A stretch of DNA of 64,000 nt from Faecalicatena faecalis (GTDB lineage: Bacteria; Bacillota; Clostridia; Lachnospirales; Lachnospiraceae), in assembly GCF_012524165.2 (NCBI RefSeq), contig NZ_JABACJ020000014.1:1-64000 (forward strand). Reading direction: 5' to 3'. Positions 43,227 to 51,035 of this stretch are shown piece by piece (position 1 is the stretch's first letter; each line of letters begins with the position of its first letter). Both the position numbers and the translations under genes were made by a program. The notes beneath the pieces were generated by a model. It had not been told where the DNA came from, did no database searches, and saw only the letters and a list, made by a program, of their open reading frames with translations.

Positions 43227-43712
43227 TTAAATATACTCTAGTTTCTCGAAGTACTGCATCAGGATATTCGCGCAGTTCTCCACGCCCAGCTCTGTGGTAT
43301 CTAATATCATGTGGTAATCGTTCACATCTCCCCAGGTCTTCCCGGTATGTTCATAATAATATTCAGAGCGCTCTTTATCCGTGCGTTCCACCTTCTCCTT
43401 TGCGTCCTCATAGGAAAGGTCTTCCAGCCCCATGATGCGGTGGATACGGTCTTCCTTATCTGCACAGACGAAGATATTCAGGACATTCAGCTTGTCCTTC
43501 AAAATATCGGATGCACAGCGGCCGAGGATGATGCATGGCTGGCTCGCAAGCTCACGAATGGCTTCCGCCTCGGTTTCATACAGGTGGTCGTCGATCTGCT
43601 GCTCGATGTATGCCTTATCGTATACGGGAATCTCAAGCCTTTCGGAAAGTTCCTTTGCAATCACGCTTGCGCCTGTACCAAAACGGCGACTCATTGTAAT
43701 CACTAATTTCAT
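43227..43712 (-). CDS. Cytidylate-kinase-like P-loop protein, short form
   Basis: 161 residues with the cytidylate-kinase-like opening MKLVITMSRRFGTGASVIAKELSERL (P-loop variant SRRFGTGAS), YDKAYI, and the LILGRC-type strand (IILGRCASDILK) plus FVCADKEDRIHRIM. The family, found mainly in Clostridia, usually has about 190-210 residues, so this copy is short; the segment between the P-loop and GRCAS is compact. It may phosphorylate a nucleoside monophosphate, but the substrate is unproven. AGGAGG precedes the ATG on the minus strand. Last host gene before the prophage. Confidence 0.82.
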   Translation of the reverse strand: MKLVITMSRRFGTGASVIAKELSERLEIPVYDKAYIEQQIDDHLYETEAEAIRELASQPCIILGRCASDILKDKLNVLNIFVCADKEDRIHRIMGLEDLSYEDAKEKVERTDKERSEYYYEHTGKTWGDVNDYHMILDTTELGVENCANILMQYFEKLEYI

Positions 43713-43840
43713 ATGAATTCCTCCTTCGTGTGTGCCTTAAGTTTAATAGTAGTAAATCGTGTGTTTTTTATTATAGCACCGATGGAAGGAAAAGTGTATG
43801 AAATATTTCAGAAATCAATACTTTGATAAGTTTTAAAATT

Positions 43841-43950
43841 AAATGCGACAAGAGGTATTAAAGCCTCTGCCGCATTTATTTTTTTACGGTAGATTGAAGT
43901 AAAAAGCATAGTGCGGTAGAGCTTAAAAAACTCTATCGCACTATTTTTTT
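43841..43950 (+). terminator. Tandem similar terminator-like hairpins at the prophage left edge
   Basis: First: AAATGCG...AGAGG (43841-43855) with CCTCT...CGCATTT (43864-43877), then ATTTTTTTA. Second: TAGTGCG.TAGAG (43909-43921) with CTCTA.CGCACTA (43931-43943), then TTTTTTTA. Both share the pattern TGCG-n-AGAG/CTCT-n-CGCA and the same T-run, 68 bases apart. They may be terminators duplicated across an attachment site, or RNA hairpins acting on early phage transcription. The rest of the 43713-43978 gap holds only the promoter side of the minus-strand gene. Confidence 0.6.
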
Positions 43951-43978
43951 ATCCAAAAATCAGAAAGGAGCGGGAGAA

Positions 43979-44179
43979 ATGGCACGCAAGTACAAGAGAT
44001 TGAGCTATGAGGACAGAAAGACCATAGAGGAAATGTGCCGGAATGGAAAGAAAGCTGACGAGATAGCAGCAGCTATGGACGTGCATAGAGCCACGATTTA
44101 CCACGAGTTGCAAAGGGGTGGCGCTGGCGGTGGCAATAGGCAGCAGTACAGCGCAGATATGGCACAGAGGGCGATTTAA
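43979..44179 (+). CDS. Small HTH protein (IS30-type helix-turn-helix)
   Basis: 66 residues; the N-terminal 50 are an HTH_38-type domain: RLSYEDRKTIEEMCRNGKKADEIAAAMDVHRATIYHELQRG, like the DNA-binding start of IS30 transposases but with no catalytic domain. Small stand-alone versions are common in Clostridia phages. AAAGGAGCGGGAG precedes it. First gene of the prophage; it may regulate early transcription. Confidence 0.8.
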   Translation: MARKYKRLSYEDRKTIEEMCRNGKKADEIAAAMDVHRATIYHELQRGGAGGGNRQQYSADMAQRAI

Positions 44180-44208
44180 TCAGAGAGAACGAAAGAAAGG
44201 TAGAAAAT

Positions 44209-44454
44209 ATGGAAGGATACATAAAAGCAAGAGATTACAAAATACTGATTTATGACAAAGAGGACAGAGAAAGCTATAACGCAGCAATAAAGGCACTGAC
44301 AGAGGCGAAAAAAATGAGCGGGTGGGACAGAGTGCAGGGCGTAACTATTCTGAAAGATTGCAGAATACCAGACCTTTACCACGGGGACGACTTAGCAATA
44401 ATCATGGAAAGAGATAACGGAAAAGGCGAATACAGCATAAAAATTATGAGTTAA
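44209..44454 (+). CDS. Hypothetical phage protein
   Basis: 81 residues with no motif I recognise (MEGYIKARDYKILIYDKED start). GAAAGGTAG precedes the ATG. Mixed alpha/beta pattern, no membrane segment, second gene of the early module. Confidence 0.65.
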   Translation: MEGYIKARDYKILIYDKEDRESYNAAIKALTEAKKMSGWDRVQGVTILKDCRIPDLYHGDDLAIIMERDNGKGEYSIKIMS

Positions 44455-44476
44455 TGGCGGCAGCCGCCGCCAGCAA

Positions 44477-44549
44477 GCGCCCTTAATTCAGTGGGAGAAT
44501 ACCGCAGCCGGATATAGCGGGGGCGCTGGTTCAATTCCAGCAGGGCGTT
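44477..44549 (+). tRNA. tRNA-like sequence with abnormal anticodon arm (pseudo-tRNA)
   Basis: 73 bases fold much like a tRNA: acceptor GCGCCCT/AGGGCGT (7 pairs with one G-T), TA spacer, D arm ATTC/GAAT with GG in the loop, and a perfect T arm GCTGG/CCAGC with loop TTCAATT. The anticodon arm is wrong: CCGC/GCGG enclose 11 bases, and no T precedes a clear anticodon. It is probably a degenerate or non-decoding tRNA. The 230 bases that follow, to the next gene, contain only very short open frames. Confidence 0.5.
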
Positions 44550-44778
44550 TTAGGTAGCAGTTTGGCGAGCTGCACCAGAGGGCAGCAGGCGAATAGCTGC
44601 ATCTGGATACCGTGAAAAAATAGCAGCGGGTATACCAGCTATAAAGTATGCAGTCGTTCAACAGGTTTTAAGCAGCTTTTTAATGTGAAAAGCGCCCACA
44701 CGGTAAATTACGCCAGAATAGGGAGCGGTAGCAATGAAAATGCCGAGAGCGCCGCCGAAAGAAAGAGAGGCATAGGGA

Positions 44779-45144
44779 ATGGAGAACATAGCACGTATAC
44801 AGATAGTAGAGCCGCAGCCGGAGAGACGAACTGCGGTAGCAGCAGCGTATAGAAGAGGGTACGCAGATGCGCTGGAAGATATGCGACAGAGGCAGAGGGA
44901 GAAAAAACGCCGCCGACAGTATTTTATCATGCAGAAATTGAACGGCGTAGCATTACTGGCATTTACAGCGTTGGCAATCTACATATTAGAGGAAGACGCT
45001 ACAATAGCAGTTTTTACAGTGCCGTTAGGATTGTATATGATTTTCAGCCGAGAGATGTGCATAGTGAATAGGTATTACTGGGAGACAAAAGAAAGGAATA
45101 AAAGAAATGATAAAAATTTTAGAGCTGTTCGGGGGGATAGGTAG
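44779..45144 (+). CDS. Phage membrane protein, two transmembrane helices
   Basis: 121 residues: a strongly basic stretch (RQRQREKKRRRQ, about 36-47), two adjacent membrane helices (about 55-70 and 74-90), and a basic tail. The 3' end overlaps the methyltransferase gene by 38 bases in another frame. No family recognised. Confidence 0.65.
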   Translation: MENIARIQIVEPQPERRTAVAAAYRRGYADALEDMRQRQREKKRRRQYFIMQKLNGVALLAFTALAIYILEEDATIAVFTVPLGLYMIFSREMCIVNRYYWETKERNKRNDKNFRAVRGDR

Positions 45145-46102
45145 CCCACGTTGCGCCCTGCGCAATATAGGCATACCAGTAAAAGCTATTGATTACGTGG
45201 AGATAGACGAAAAGGCGGTACGTTCTTACAACGCTATGTTTTCTGACGAATTGGAATATAAGACACAGAGCGTAGTAGGGTGGAACTTAAAACCAGATAT
45301 TTTAATACATGGTAGCCCGTGCCAAGATTTCAGCATAGCAGGACATCAAGGAAAAGCGACGGCAGAGGCAGGGCGTATAAACCGTGGAAAGGGAGCAGAT
45401 AAGGGCAGCGGGACACGTTCAAGCCTTATGTGGGAAACGATACATATTATCGAGCAAATGGGGGAATGGAAACCAAAATACGTTATCTGGGAAAATGTAA
45501 AAAATGTATTAAGCCGTTATATGCGTGTAAATTTTAATCGGTATTTATCGGAAATGGAGCGATTGGGATACAGCAATAATTTTGAAGTGCTGGACGCAAG
45601 AGAGTTTGGACTACCACAAGCACGGGAAAGAGTTTTTACAGTATCAGTGCTGGGAAATGAAAAATTTTCTTTTGACGATTTAATTAAAACACCTATGAGG
45701 AATATAAACGATTTTCTGTTATCAGATGCGCCACAAGTGTACGACGTGACACAGCCAAGCGTTTTAGAGGCAATAGGGAAAAAAGGAATACGGCGGGCGA
45801 CGGTAATAGAGGACTACGCATTTACAATTACAGCAAGGCAAGACAGAACACCAGCGCAAGTAATAGATATGGGGAATGGGCGCTATAGGTATCTGACAGA
45901 GTTAGAGTGCTGGCGGTTGCAGGGTTATACAGATGCAGATTTTAACGCAGCGGCAGCAGTGCATAAGCGGGTAGGGCGCTATACAATGCCTCTTTATAAG
46001 CAGGCTGGCAATAGCATACCTGTACCGATATTTGAAAGTCTGTTTAGAAAAATGATACTGCATGAAACGGCAGGAAGTGAGGCAGGAAGTGGCTATTTAT
46101 AG
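45107..46102 (+). CDS. DNA (cytosine-5-)-methyltransferase
   Basis: 331 residues with the C5-methyltransferase motifs in order: I, ILELFGGIGSPRCAL (SAM binding); IV, GSPCQDFSIAG with catalytic Cys72; VI, ENV; VIII, QARERVFTV; and X near the C-terminus (YKQAGNSIPVPI). It methylates C5 of cytosine in an unknown target. No cognate endonuclease gene is adjacent, so it is an orphan phage enzyme, probably protecting phage DNA. AAAGGAA lies before its ATG. The short target-recognition region between VIII and X (about residues 200-270) suggests a single specificity. Confidence 0.95.
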   Translation: MIKILELFGGIGSPRCALRNIGIPVKAIDYVEIDEKAVRSYNAMFSDELEYKTQSVVGWNLKPDILIHGSPCQDFSIAGHQGKATAEAGRINRGKGADKGSGTRSSLMWETIHIIEQMGEWKPKYVIWENVKNVLSRYMRVNFNRYLSEMERLGYSNNFEVLDAREFGLPQARERVFTVSVLGNEKFSFDDLIKTPMRNINDFLLSDAPQVYDVTQPSVLEAIGKKGIRRATVIEDYAFTITARQDRTPAQVIDMGNGRYRYLTELECWRLQGYTDADFNAAAAVHKRVGRYTMPLYKQAGNSIPVPIFESLFRKMILHETAGSEAGSGYL

Positions 46103-46463
46103 AGAAGTAAGTACAGAGGTTTTTTGCGATATATGCGGCGAAAGGGTTATAGGCTGGCATAGCACAAGAAATGGAGTAAGTAAAGTTTGGGCGGCATATT
46201 TTGCGAGGCAAGAGGGTTGCACAACAGGAAAAAAGATTGTTTGCAAACAGTGCCGGATAAAGCAACGTATGGAGAAATGCAGCTTACAAAAGAAATGCGG
46301 AACTGCCGGAAAAGATGGGAGCGGCGCTTGTTTAGGCTTTAGCAGTGAGTGGGACGACGAGCCTATAGAGCAATGCAAACGCTGCATTGCGTGTGCCTCT
46401 TTTGACTGGGACGAAGAAAAGCAGAGACTAAGCATAGACGGAAGAAAGAGAGGGAAAGCATGA
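46062..46463 (+). CDS. Cys-rich phage protein, probable zinc binder
   Basis: 133 residues with four paired-Cys clusters: CDIC (about 22-25), CKQC (about 61-64), CSLQKKCG (about 73-80) and CKRCIAC (about 105-111), spacings typical of zinc ribbons. The start is uncertain: the ATG at 46062 lies inside the methyltransferase gene without a good ribosome binding site, and GTG 46089 is an alternative. No function recognised. Confidence 0.6.
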   Translation: MKRQEVRQEVAIYREVSTEVFCDICGERVIGWHSTRNGVSKVWAAYFARQEGCTTGKKIVCKQCRIKQRMEKCSLQKKCGTAGKDGSGACLGFSSEWDDEPIEQCKRCIACASFDWDEEKQRLSIDGRKRGKA

Positions 46464-46837
46464 GGAAGAAACATAGACGAGAAAATAGAGTGCTTAAGTT
46501 GCTGATATGGATAGCTGCGGCAGTAGCCGGAGTAACAGCTACTGCATTATTTGTACTGCTTACCAGCCAAGAACCACAGCAGGGGCATAAGAACGACGAT
46601 AACAGGCAGCAGGCAGAGCCTCTGGTAATTGAAGTGCCGGAGCAGGCGACAGAGGGCAGCATAAGAGTATTTGATTATGACGGCTGCTGTATTTACGCAT
46701 ATTACGGAAAAATCGAGATAAGGAACGACGGCAGGGACGGTAAAGAGATTGATATAGTTTGTGCTGGATACTTAGAGGGATATGAAGAACACAAAGAGCC
46801 GGACGAAACCGGGGAAAGAGAGGCAGAGAATGAGTAA
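46460..46837 (+). CDS. Phage membrane-anchored protein
   Basis: 125 residues: basic N-terminus (RKKHRRENR), one membrane helix (about 13-35, LLIWIAAAVAGVTATALFVLL), and an acidic outer domain ending EREAENE. The start overlaps the previous stop by 4 bases. No family recognised. Confidence 0.65.
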   Translation: MRKKHRRENRVLKLLIWIAAAVAGVTATALFVLLTSQEPQQGHKNDDNRQQAEPLVIEVPEQATEGSIRVFDYDGCCIYAYYGKIEIRNDGRDGKEIDIVCAGYLEGYEEHKEPDETGEREAENE

Positions 46838-47159
46838 CGTATACATACGCAGCCAGAACAGAGAAAAGCTGTATGCTTTCGGCATTTGCTTTAATTGCTT
46901 GCAGTACGAAGAAAAACATGACTGCAAAAGAGGGAAAGAGGCAGCAGTACACCACACTATTTGCATTTCTGACGGTTGCTTAGAGGAAATTGCAGAGTAT
47001 GAGAGCAAAGAGCGCTGCATAGAGGTGCTGGACGAGATAGAAAAAGTATGTAGCAGCTATTTGTACGCAGAGGGCAGTAGGGGACTTATAAGAGGTAGCA
47101 CGCCTATGCAGCCTATGGCAACGGTTATACCAAGAGTATACCAGATGCCGGAAAAGTAA
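46830..47159 (+). CDS. Small phage/ICE-type protein (IRSQ...LYAF family)
   Basis: 109 residues. The start VYIRSQNREKL and the segment EYESKERCIEVLDEIEK recall a small protein family frequent in Firmicutes phages and conjugative elements (pattern I-R-S-Q-x-x-x-L ... E-Y-x-S-K-E-R-A-x-E-V-L-D-E-I), of unknown function. Several Cys residues precede that segment (CFNC, HDC). ATG 46830 overlaps the previous gene by 8 bases. Confidence 0.65.
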   Translation: MSNVYIRSQNREKLYAFGICFNCLQYEEKHDCKRGKEAAVHHTICISDGCLEEIAEYESKERCIEVLDEIEKVCSSYLYAEGSRGLIRGSTPMQPMATVIPRVYQMPEK

Positions 47160-47169
47160 AGGGTTGCAC

Positions 47170-47436
47170 ATGGACGAATATAGAGAGGCAGTAAAAGAGT
47201 TTTACCGAGTATACAGACCGCTACAGAAAAAGCATAACTTGCGTATGCACAGCAGATTTAGCATATATGACGACGGGTTTATAGAAATCTGGGAGTATAC
47301 CGGGGAGCAGCGGGGGAAATGCGTATGCAAGGTAAAAGAAGAAAAAGACGTAGAGTGCTATAAAAGAGCGACAGAGGCACTGCAAAGCTATGGAAGAGAA
47401 AGAGAGGGCGTAAGGCATGAGCAAAGGGCAGGATAA
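47170..47436 (+). CDS. Hypothetical phage protein
   Basis: 88 residues; a helix followed by strands (RMHSRFSIYDDGFIEIWEYTG). ATG 47170 is preferred to TTG 47164 because AAAGGG is well placed before it. The 3' end overlaps the next gene by 20 bases. No family recognised. Confidence 0.6.
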   Translation: MDEYREAVKEFYRVYRPLQKKHNLRMHSRFSIYDDGFIEIWEYTGEQRGKCVCKVKEEKDVECYKRATEALQSYGREREGVRHEQRAG

Positions 47437-48181
47437 AAAGGAAATTATGCCGAACTTTTTAAAAGACCTTAACACGGAAATTTTAGAGCAGCTGACAGCG
47501 GGCAGCAGTGAAAAGAACGTAGTAGGACTGGCAGGAGACGTAAAGGAGCTGAAAGCGGTAGAGGATATATGCGGGCTGCGGTTTAAGGGCTATCTGGGGT
47601 TGATTGAAGTAGAAAGACCGAGCGGGATAACGGACACGCTGGTAGTAGCGTTTGCGTGGAATACGCCGCATAAATCGACGCAGGGCGTAGAGTTTGACGT
47701 ATTGCGAGAGTATCCGGCAGGCAGCAGGCTTTTACTCTATGGGAAGATGCAGACACTTAAAGAATTTTCGACAGGGCGGCAGCTGGTTTTTGTACTGGCT
47801 GATTTTGTGGCATTAAGTCCAAAGGCAGAACAACAGAACGACATAGTATTAGTGGGCGAGATTGTATATAAGCCTACATACAGAGAGACACCGAGAGGAA
47901 AGCGCATTTCTGACATTTTTGTAAAAGTAAAAAATCAGCTTACGAAGTGCAGCAGCCTTATACCGTGCATCTGCTGGAATGAGACAGCGGACGAGGTAGC
48001 AAACTGGCTGCCGGGGGATACAGTAAAGCTGCTGGGGAGATTGCAGAGTAGGGAATACGAAAAACTGATAGAGGAAATTTACGCAGACGGCGTGGTAGCG
48101 GAGAGAGTGACAGAGACACGTACAGCCTACGAGGTATCAGTACACACAATAAAAAAGGAAGAGGTAAAAAATGAGTGTTGA
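47417..48181 (+). CDS. Single-stranded DNA-binding-like protein with two OB folds
   Basis: 254 residues. Residues about 25-120 and 135-235 each read like an OB fold; the second (DIVLVGEIVYKPTYRETPRGKRISDIFVKVKN ... LLGRLQSREYEK) follows the SSB/PriB pattern of V-x-L-x-G-x-I and V-x-G-R-L-x-S-R. Several Clostridia phages and conjugative elements carry such doubled SSB-like proteins in their replication region. A second, canonical SSB is encoded at 53371-53775. Confidence 0.7.
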   Translation: MSKGQDKKEIMPNFLKDLNTEILEQLTAGSSEKNVVGLAGDVKELKAVEDICGLRFKGYLGLIEVERPSGITDTLVVAFAWNTPHKSTQGVEFDVLREYPAGSRLLLYGKMQTLKEFSTGRQLVFVLADFVALSPKAEQQNDIVLVGEIVYKPTYRETPRGKRISDIFVKVKNQLTKCSSLIPCICWNETADEVANWLPGDTVKLLGRLQSREYEKLIEEIYADGVVAERVTETRTAYEVSVHTIKKEEVKNEC

Positions 48182-48425
48182 GAATATCGGGAAAGGTTAT
48201 GTAAAAATCTGCGTGAGTGAGGAAGAGTTAGAGGATAGCATAGCAGGGCTTAGCCAGCTAAAGCCTATTCTGCAAGCGCAGGTAATAAAAGGAAACGGGA
48301 AAGACAGACAGCAGGGGCTTTTTGATGCGGCAGAGCTGGGGAAACATTTTGACACAGCTATAGACGCAATGACAATGCTTTTAGCTGGCTTTAAAGAAGA
48401 AAGTGAGGTACAGAATGAAGAGTAA
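48171..48425 (+). CDS. Hypothetical phage protein
   Basis: 84 residues, predicted helical, acidic at the C-terminus (KEESEVQNEE). It overlaps the genes on both sides by about 10 bases, so translation is coupled. No family recognised. Confidence 0.6.
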   Translation: MSVENIGKGYVKICVSEEELEDSIAGLSQLKPILQAQVIKGNGKDRQQGLFDAAELGKHFDTAIDAMTMLLAGFKEESEVQNEE

Positions 48426-48735
48426 AACAATTTTAGGAGCAGACGGCACAACGAAAATGCGAGAAATTACAGTAGGGATACATGGAAAAGGCGGCGAGGC
48501 AGGCATAAAGGCAGTGCAGCGGCTTGCAGGCATGGTAAGTAGTTTAAAGCAGTGCCAAACGCCGCAGGAAGTATACGACAGATATTTACAGATTACGGGA
48601 TACTGTAAATGCTGCATTGATTGCGACTTTATGGACGAAAAGGGAGCAGACGAGCTTATGTGCTTAGCTGCGTATCTGGCAGGAAATGAGCAGGCGAGGG
48701 CAGAGGCACAGCAGAAAGTGGGTAAAAAGGTATGA
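48415..48735 (+). CDS. Hypothetical phage protein with Cys cluster
   Basis: 106 residues. A Cys group CKCCIDC lies at about 65-71. ATG 48415 behind GAGG is preferred to the in-frame start at 48403. It ends in a 4-base overlap with the next gene. No family recognised. Confidence 0.6.
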   Translation: MKSKTILGADGTTKMREITVGIHGKGGEAGIKAVQRLAGMVSSLKQCQTPQEVYDRYLQITGYCKCCIDCDFMDEKGADELMCLAAYLAGNEQARAEAQQKVGKKV

Positions 48736-49250
48736 TGAAAGTATATGTATGCAGCCCGTATAGGGCAGGAGACAGCGCAGAACTGGACAGAAACATAGAA
48801 TATGCGCAGGCACTTACAAGGCAGGCGCTTAAGGCGGGTTTAGCACCGATTACACCACATTTATATATGACACAGTGCTTAGACGAGAGAAAGCCGCAGG
48901 AACGGGCGCAAGGACTGACAGCAGGCTTAGCGTTGCTGAAAGGCTGCGATTTTGTGATTGTAGGCGGCAAGTATGGTATCAGCGAGGGTATGTGCAGGGA
49001 GATAGAAACGGCAGACAGGCTGGGTATTGCCGTAGTGAACGCAGAGAGGCTGGAAGAGGTAAGAAAACAGATAGACAAGCTGCGGGAGCAGGCGGCAAAT
49101 GATTACGCCAAAATGAACAGCTGCAAATTTTGCAAAGGAAGCCGCTTACATAGCTGCACTGGGTACAGCTGCAAAGAGCCGTACCAAAGAGCCTACGATT
49201 ACGCAATGAGCGAATTAGCCGCAGGCTGCAAGGTGGTAAAAATTGAATAA
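48732..49250 (+). CDS. DUF4406 protein (nucleoside 2-deoxyribosyltransferase-like)
   Basis: 172 residues. KVYVCSPYRAGDSAELDRNIEYAQ, APITPHLYMTQCLDER and CDFVIVGGKYGISEGMCREIETADRLGI follow the DUF4406/YtoQ-like Rossmann pattern related to nucleoside deoxyribosyltransferases, common in phages. A C-terminal Cys/His-containing tail (CKFCKGSRLHSC, about 130-142) is added. It may act on nucleotides or nucleotide-derived signals; no activity is proven for the family. Confidence 0.78.
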   Translation: MMKVYVCSPYRAGDSAELDRNIEYAQALTRQALKAGLAPITPHLYMTQCLDERKPQERAQGLTAGLALLKGCDFVIVGGKYGISEGMCREIETADRLGIAVVNAERLEEVRKQIDKLREQAANDYAKMNSCKFCKGSRLHSCTGYSCKEPYQRAYDYAMSELAAGCKVVKIE

Positions 49251-49258
49251 AAAGGAAA

Positions 49259-49305
49259 AGCCCCTACGGTACGGGAATACCATAGGGGCTAAGCTATACA
49301 GCTTT
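49259..49305 (+). terminator. Hairpins in the gap after the DUF4406 gene
   Basis: AGCCCCTA (49259-49266) pairs with TAGGGGCT (49283-49290), followed at once by AAGCT/AGCTT and a short T run. Probably a weak terminator. Confidence 0.5.
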
Positions 49306-49332
49306 TAAACCTACAAATATTATAAGCGAAGT

Positions 49333-49428
49333 ATGGCAGAAAAGCAAGGAAAAACCACGGGCAGCAAGCCCGTTTTACCACTTGATAAAAGTATTAACTA
49401 TCCGACAGATATAGAGAAAAAGGGGTAA
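49333..49428 (+). CDS. Possible 31-residue ORF
   Basis: ATG 49333 opens 31 codons (MAEKQGKTTGSKPVLPL ... DIEKKG) ending just before the Rep-like gene. No good ribosome binding site. It may only be leader sequence. Confidence 0.25.
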   Translation: MAEKQGKTTGSKPVLPLDKSINYPTDIEKKG

Positions 49429-49432
49429 GGGT

Positions 49433-50200
49433 ATGCCATACGTTGAGAGGATAACCAGAGCAGGAAAAACGATAGAGGTAGAAAGATATTTTACCAGCAG
49501 ATATAAAAAGCCGGGGATAAAGAGAGGGGATAAAGTTAAGCCAACAAAGGAGCAGCAGGCAAAGGTAAACACCAGACAAGCGGAAAGAAAATTAAGAATA
49601 CTGATGAACGCTAATTTTGGTTATGGGGATTACCATTTAGAGCTTGACTATATCCGAAAGAAAGGGCAGCCGGATAGAACAAAAGAGCAGATGCGCAAAG
49701 ACATAGATGTATTTTTAAGGGAGTGCCGGAAAGAGTACAAAAAGGCAGGGTTAGAGCTTAAGTACATACACGTTATGGAGATAGGGGAGAGAGGCGCAAG
49801 GCATCATCATTTAGTGATAAATAAAATTGACACAGAGATTTTGCAGCGCTGCTGGTATAAGGCATACGAGGGGCATAACCGCATAAAGGTTTTTCCTCTG
49901 GACGACAGCGGCAACTATGCAAAACTGGCAAGCTATTTTATCAAGTACACAGATAAGCACAGAAAAGACGAGGACGGGGCATTGCAGGGTAAGCGTTGGA
50001 ATTGCAGCAAGAACCTTGTAAGACCAGAGCCGGAAATAAGGGTAATTACAGATAGACAATGGTTTAAGGCAGAGCCGAGGGAGATAAAAGGCTATTACGT
50101 GGACAAGGACAGCGTAAGCAAAGGCGTACACAGCCCGGATTATTACGGGTATGGGTATTTCAGATATACGTTAGTCAAATTAGAGGAGAGGGGGGGATAA
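49433..50200 (+). CDS. HUH endonuclease/Rep-like phage protein
   Basis: 255 residues. RGARHHHLVI has His at residues 124-126 and matches the HUH metal motif of rolling-circle Rep and relaxase nucleases; about 40 residues later, YAKLASYFIKYTDK offers the catalytic Tyr followed by Lys, as in Y-x3-K Rep proteins. It would nick one strand to start replication or transfer. The first 60 residues are basic. It sits upstream of VRR-NUC and ParAB, that is, in the replication region. AAAAGGGG precedes the ATG. Confidence 0.72.
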   Translation: MPYVERITRAGKTIEVERYFTSRYKKPGIKRGDKVKPTKEQQAKVNTRQAERKLRILMNANFGYGDYHLELDYIRKKGQPDRTKEQMRKDIDVFLRECRKEYKKAGLELKYIHVMEIGERGARHHHLVINKIDTEILQRCWYKAYEGHNRIKVFPLDDSGNYAKLASYFIKYTDKHRKDEDGALQGKRWNCSKNLVRPEPEIRVITDRQWFKAEPREIKGYYVDKDSVSKGVHSPDYYGYGYFRYTLVKLEERGG

Positions 50201-50201
50201 G

Positions 50202-50378
50202 ATGCAGATAATAAAAGGATTGCTGATTGCGGCAGCACTTATAGTAATGGTTTTTCTACTGCTTGTAGCATTGCTGCTGCTTGCGTTTGGGATAGCAGCA
50301 GACGTAATGAGGCGGCAGGACGAGTGGACAGACAACGGGAGCAGAAAGGAGAAAACGGAAAATGATAGAGAGGCTTAA
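50202..50378 (+). CDS. Small single-pass phage membrane protein
   Basis: 58 residues starting one base after the Rep-like stop: a membrane helix at about 6-32 (Leu/Ala/Val-rich) and a charged tail (RRQDEWTDNGSRKEKTEN). It overlaps the next gene by 17 bases. Function unknown. Confidence 0.55.
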   Translation: MQIIKGLLIAAALIVMVFLLLVALLLLAFGIAADVMRRQDEWTDNGSRKEKTENDREA

Positions 50379-50610
50379 ATACTGGCTATTCCAGAGAGGG
50401 AAAGACTGCTACCATTGCTGCCTACGGTGCGAATATTTTGATATTTGCCGTTGGGACGTGATGACGGGAAAGACAGCGGAGCAGGAGCAGACAGTAGAAC
50501 TGCTGGCAGTAGAGGCGGCAAGAAAGAACGGAAACACGGGGCTGCTGTATCGAATTTACAAATATGTGGAGTTTAAGAAAGGGGAAAGGCGAAAGCATGA
50601 AAAATTTTAG
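50362..50610 (+). CDS. Small Cys-rich phage protein
   Basis: 82 residues with CYHCCLRC near residue 16 and C at 29, a possible single zinc knuckle (C-x2-C-x3-C pattern), then helices. GAAAGGAG precedes its ATG, which overlaps the previous gene. No family recognised. Confidence 0.6.
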   Translation: MIERLKYWLFQRGKDCYHCCLRCEYFDICRWDVMTGKTAEQEQTVELLAVEAARKNGNTGLLYRIYKYVEFKKGERRKHEKF

Positions 50611-51007
50611 GCTTGACGACGAAAGCGGGCATCAAGAGGCACTGTTTAGCTGGGCTGGGTACAACATGGAGCGTATGCCGGAACTGGAATATATGCACCA
50701 CGTACCAAACGGCGGCAAGCGTGACAGAGCGACAGCGGTAGCACTTAAGAGGCAGGGGGTAAAGGCGGGAGTGCCGGATATTGTTTTACCAGCTGCAAGG
50801 GCGGGGTATCACGGGCTTTACATTGAGCTTAAAGCTGGAAAGAATACCACGACGGAAAATCAGCGCCGCTGGTTAGAATATCTGCGGCAGCAGGGATATT
50901 ATACAGCGGTATGTTATGGCTGGCAGAAAGCGGCAGAGCTGATAGAACGCTATTTATTACATACAGAGGAACTGACACAGGAGCAGAAAACTATTACATT
51001 GCGCTAA
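50597..51007 (+). CDS. VRR-NUC domain nuclease
   Basis: 136 residues of the phage VRR-NUC type: HQEALFSWAGY, MHHVPNGGKRDRATAVALKRQGVKAGVPDIVL (Asp of the PD-(D/E)xK core), LYIELKAGKNT (E-x-K), and GYYTAVCYGWQKA. A Mg-dependent nuclease, likely acting on branched replication or recombination intermediates. ATG 50597 (after GGCGAAAG) gives the family's normal start; the in-frame upstream codon at 50564 does not. Confidence 0.9.
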   Translation: MKNFRLDDESGHQEALFSWAGYNMERMPELEYMHHVPNGGKRDRATAVALKRQGVKAGVPDIVLPAARAGYHGLYIELKAGKNTTTENQRRWLEYLRQQGYYTAVCYGWQKAAELIERYLLHTEELTQEQKTITLR

Positions 51008-51035
51008 GAGGCGGGCGCAGGAAGTGAGGGCAAGA

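Noticed and set aside
49433..50200. Relaxase of a conjugative element
   Set aside because: The HUH motif is present but there is no mobilisation or coupling gene, and the surrounding genes are clearly phage; a Rep-like role fits better.
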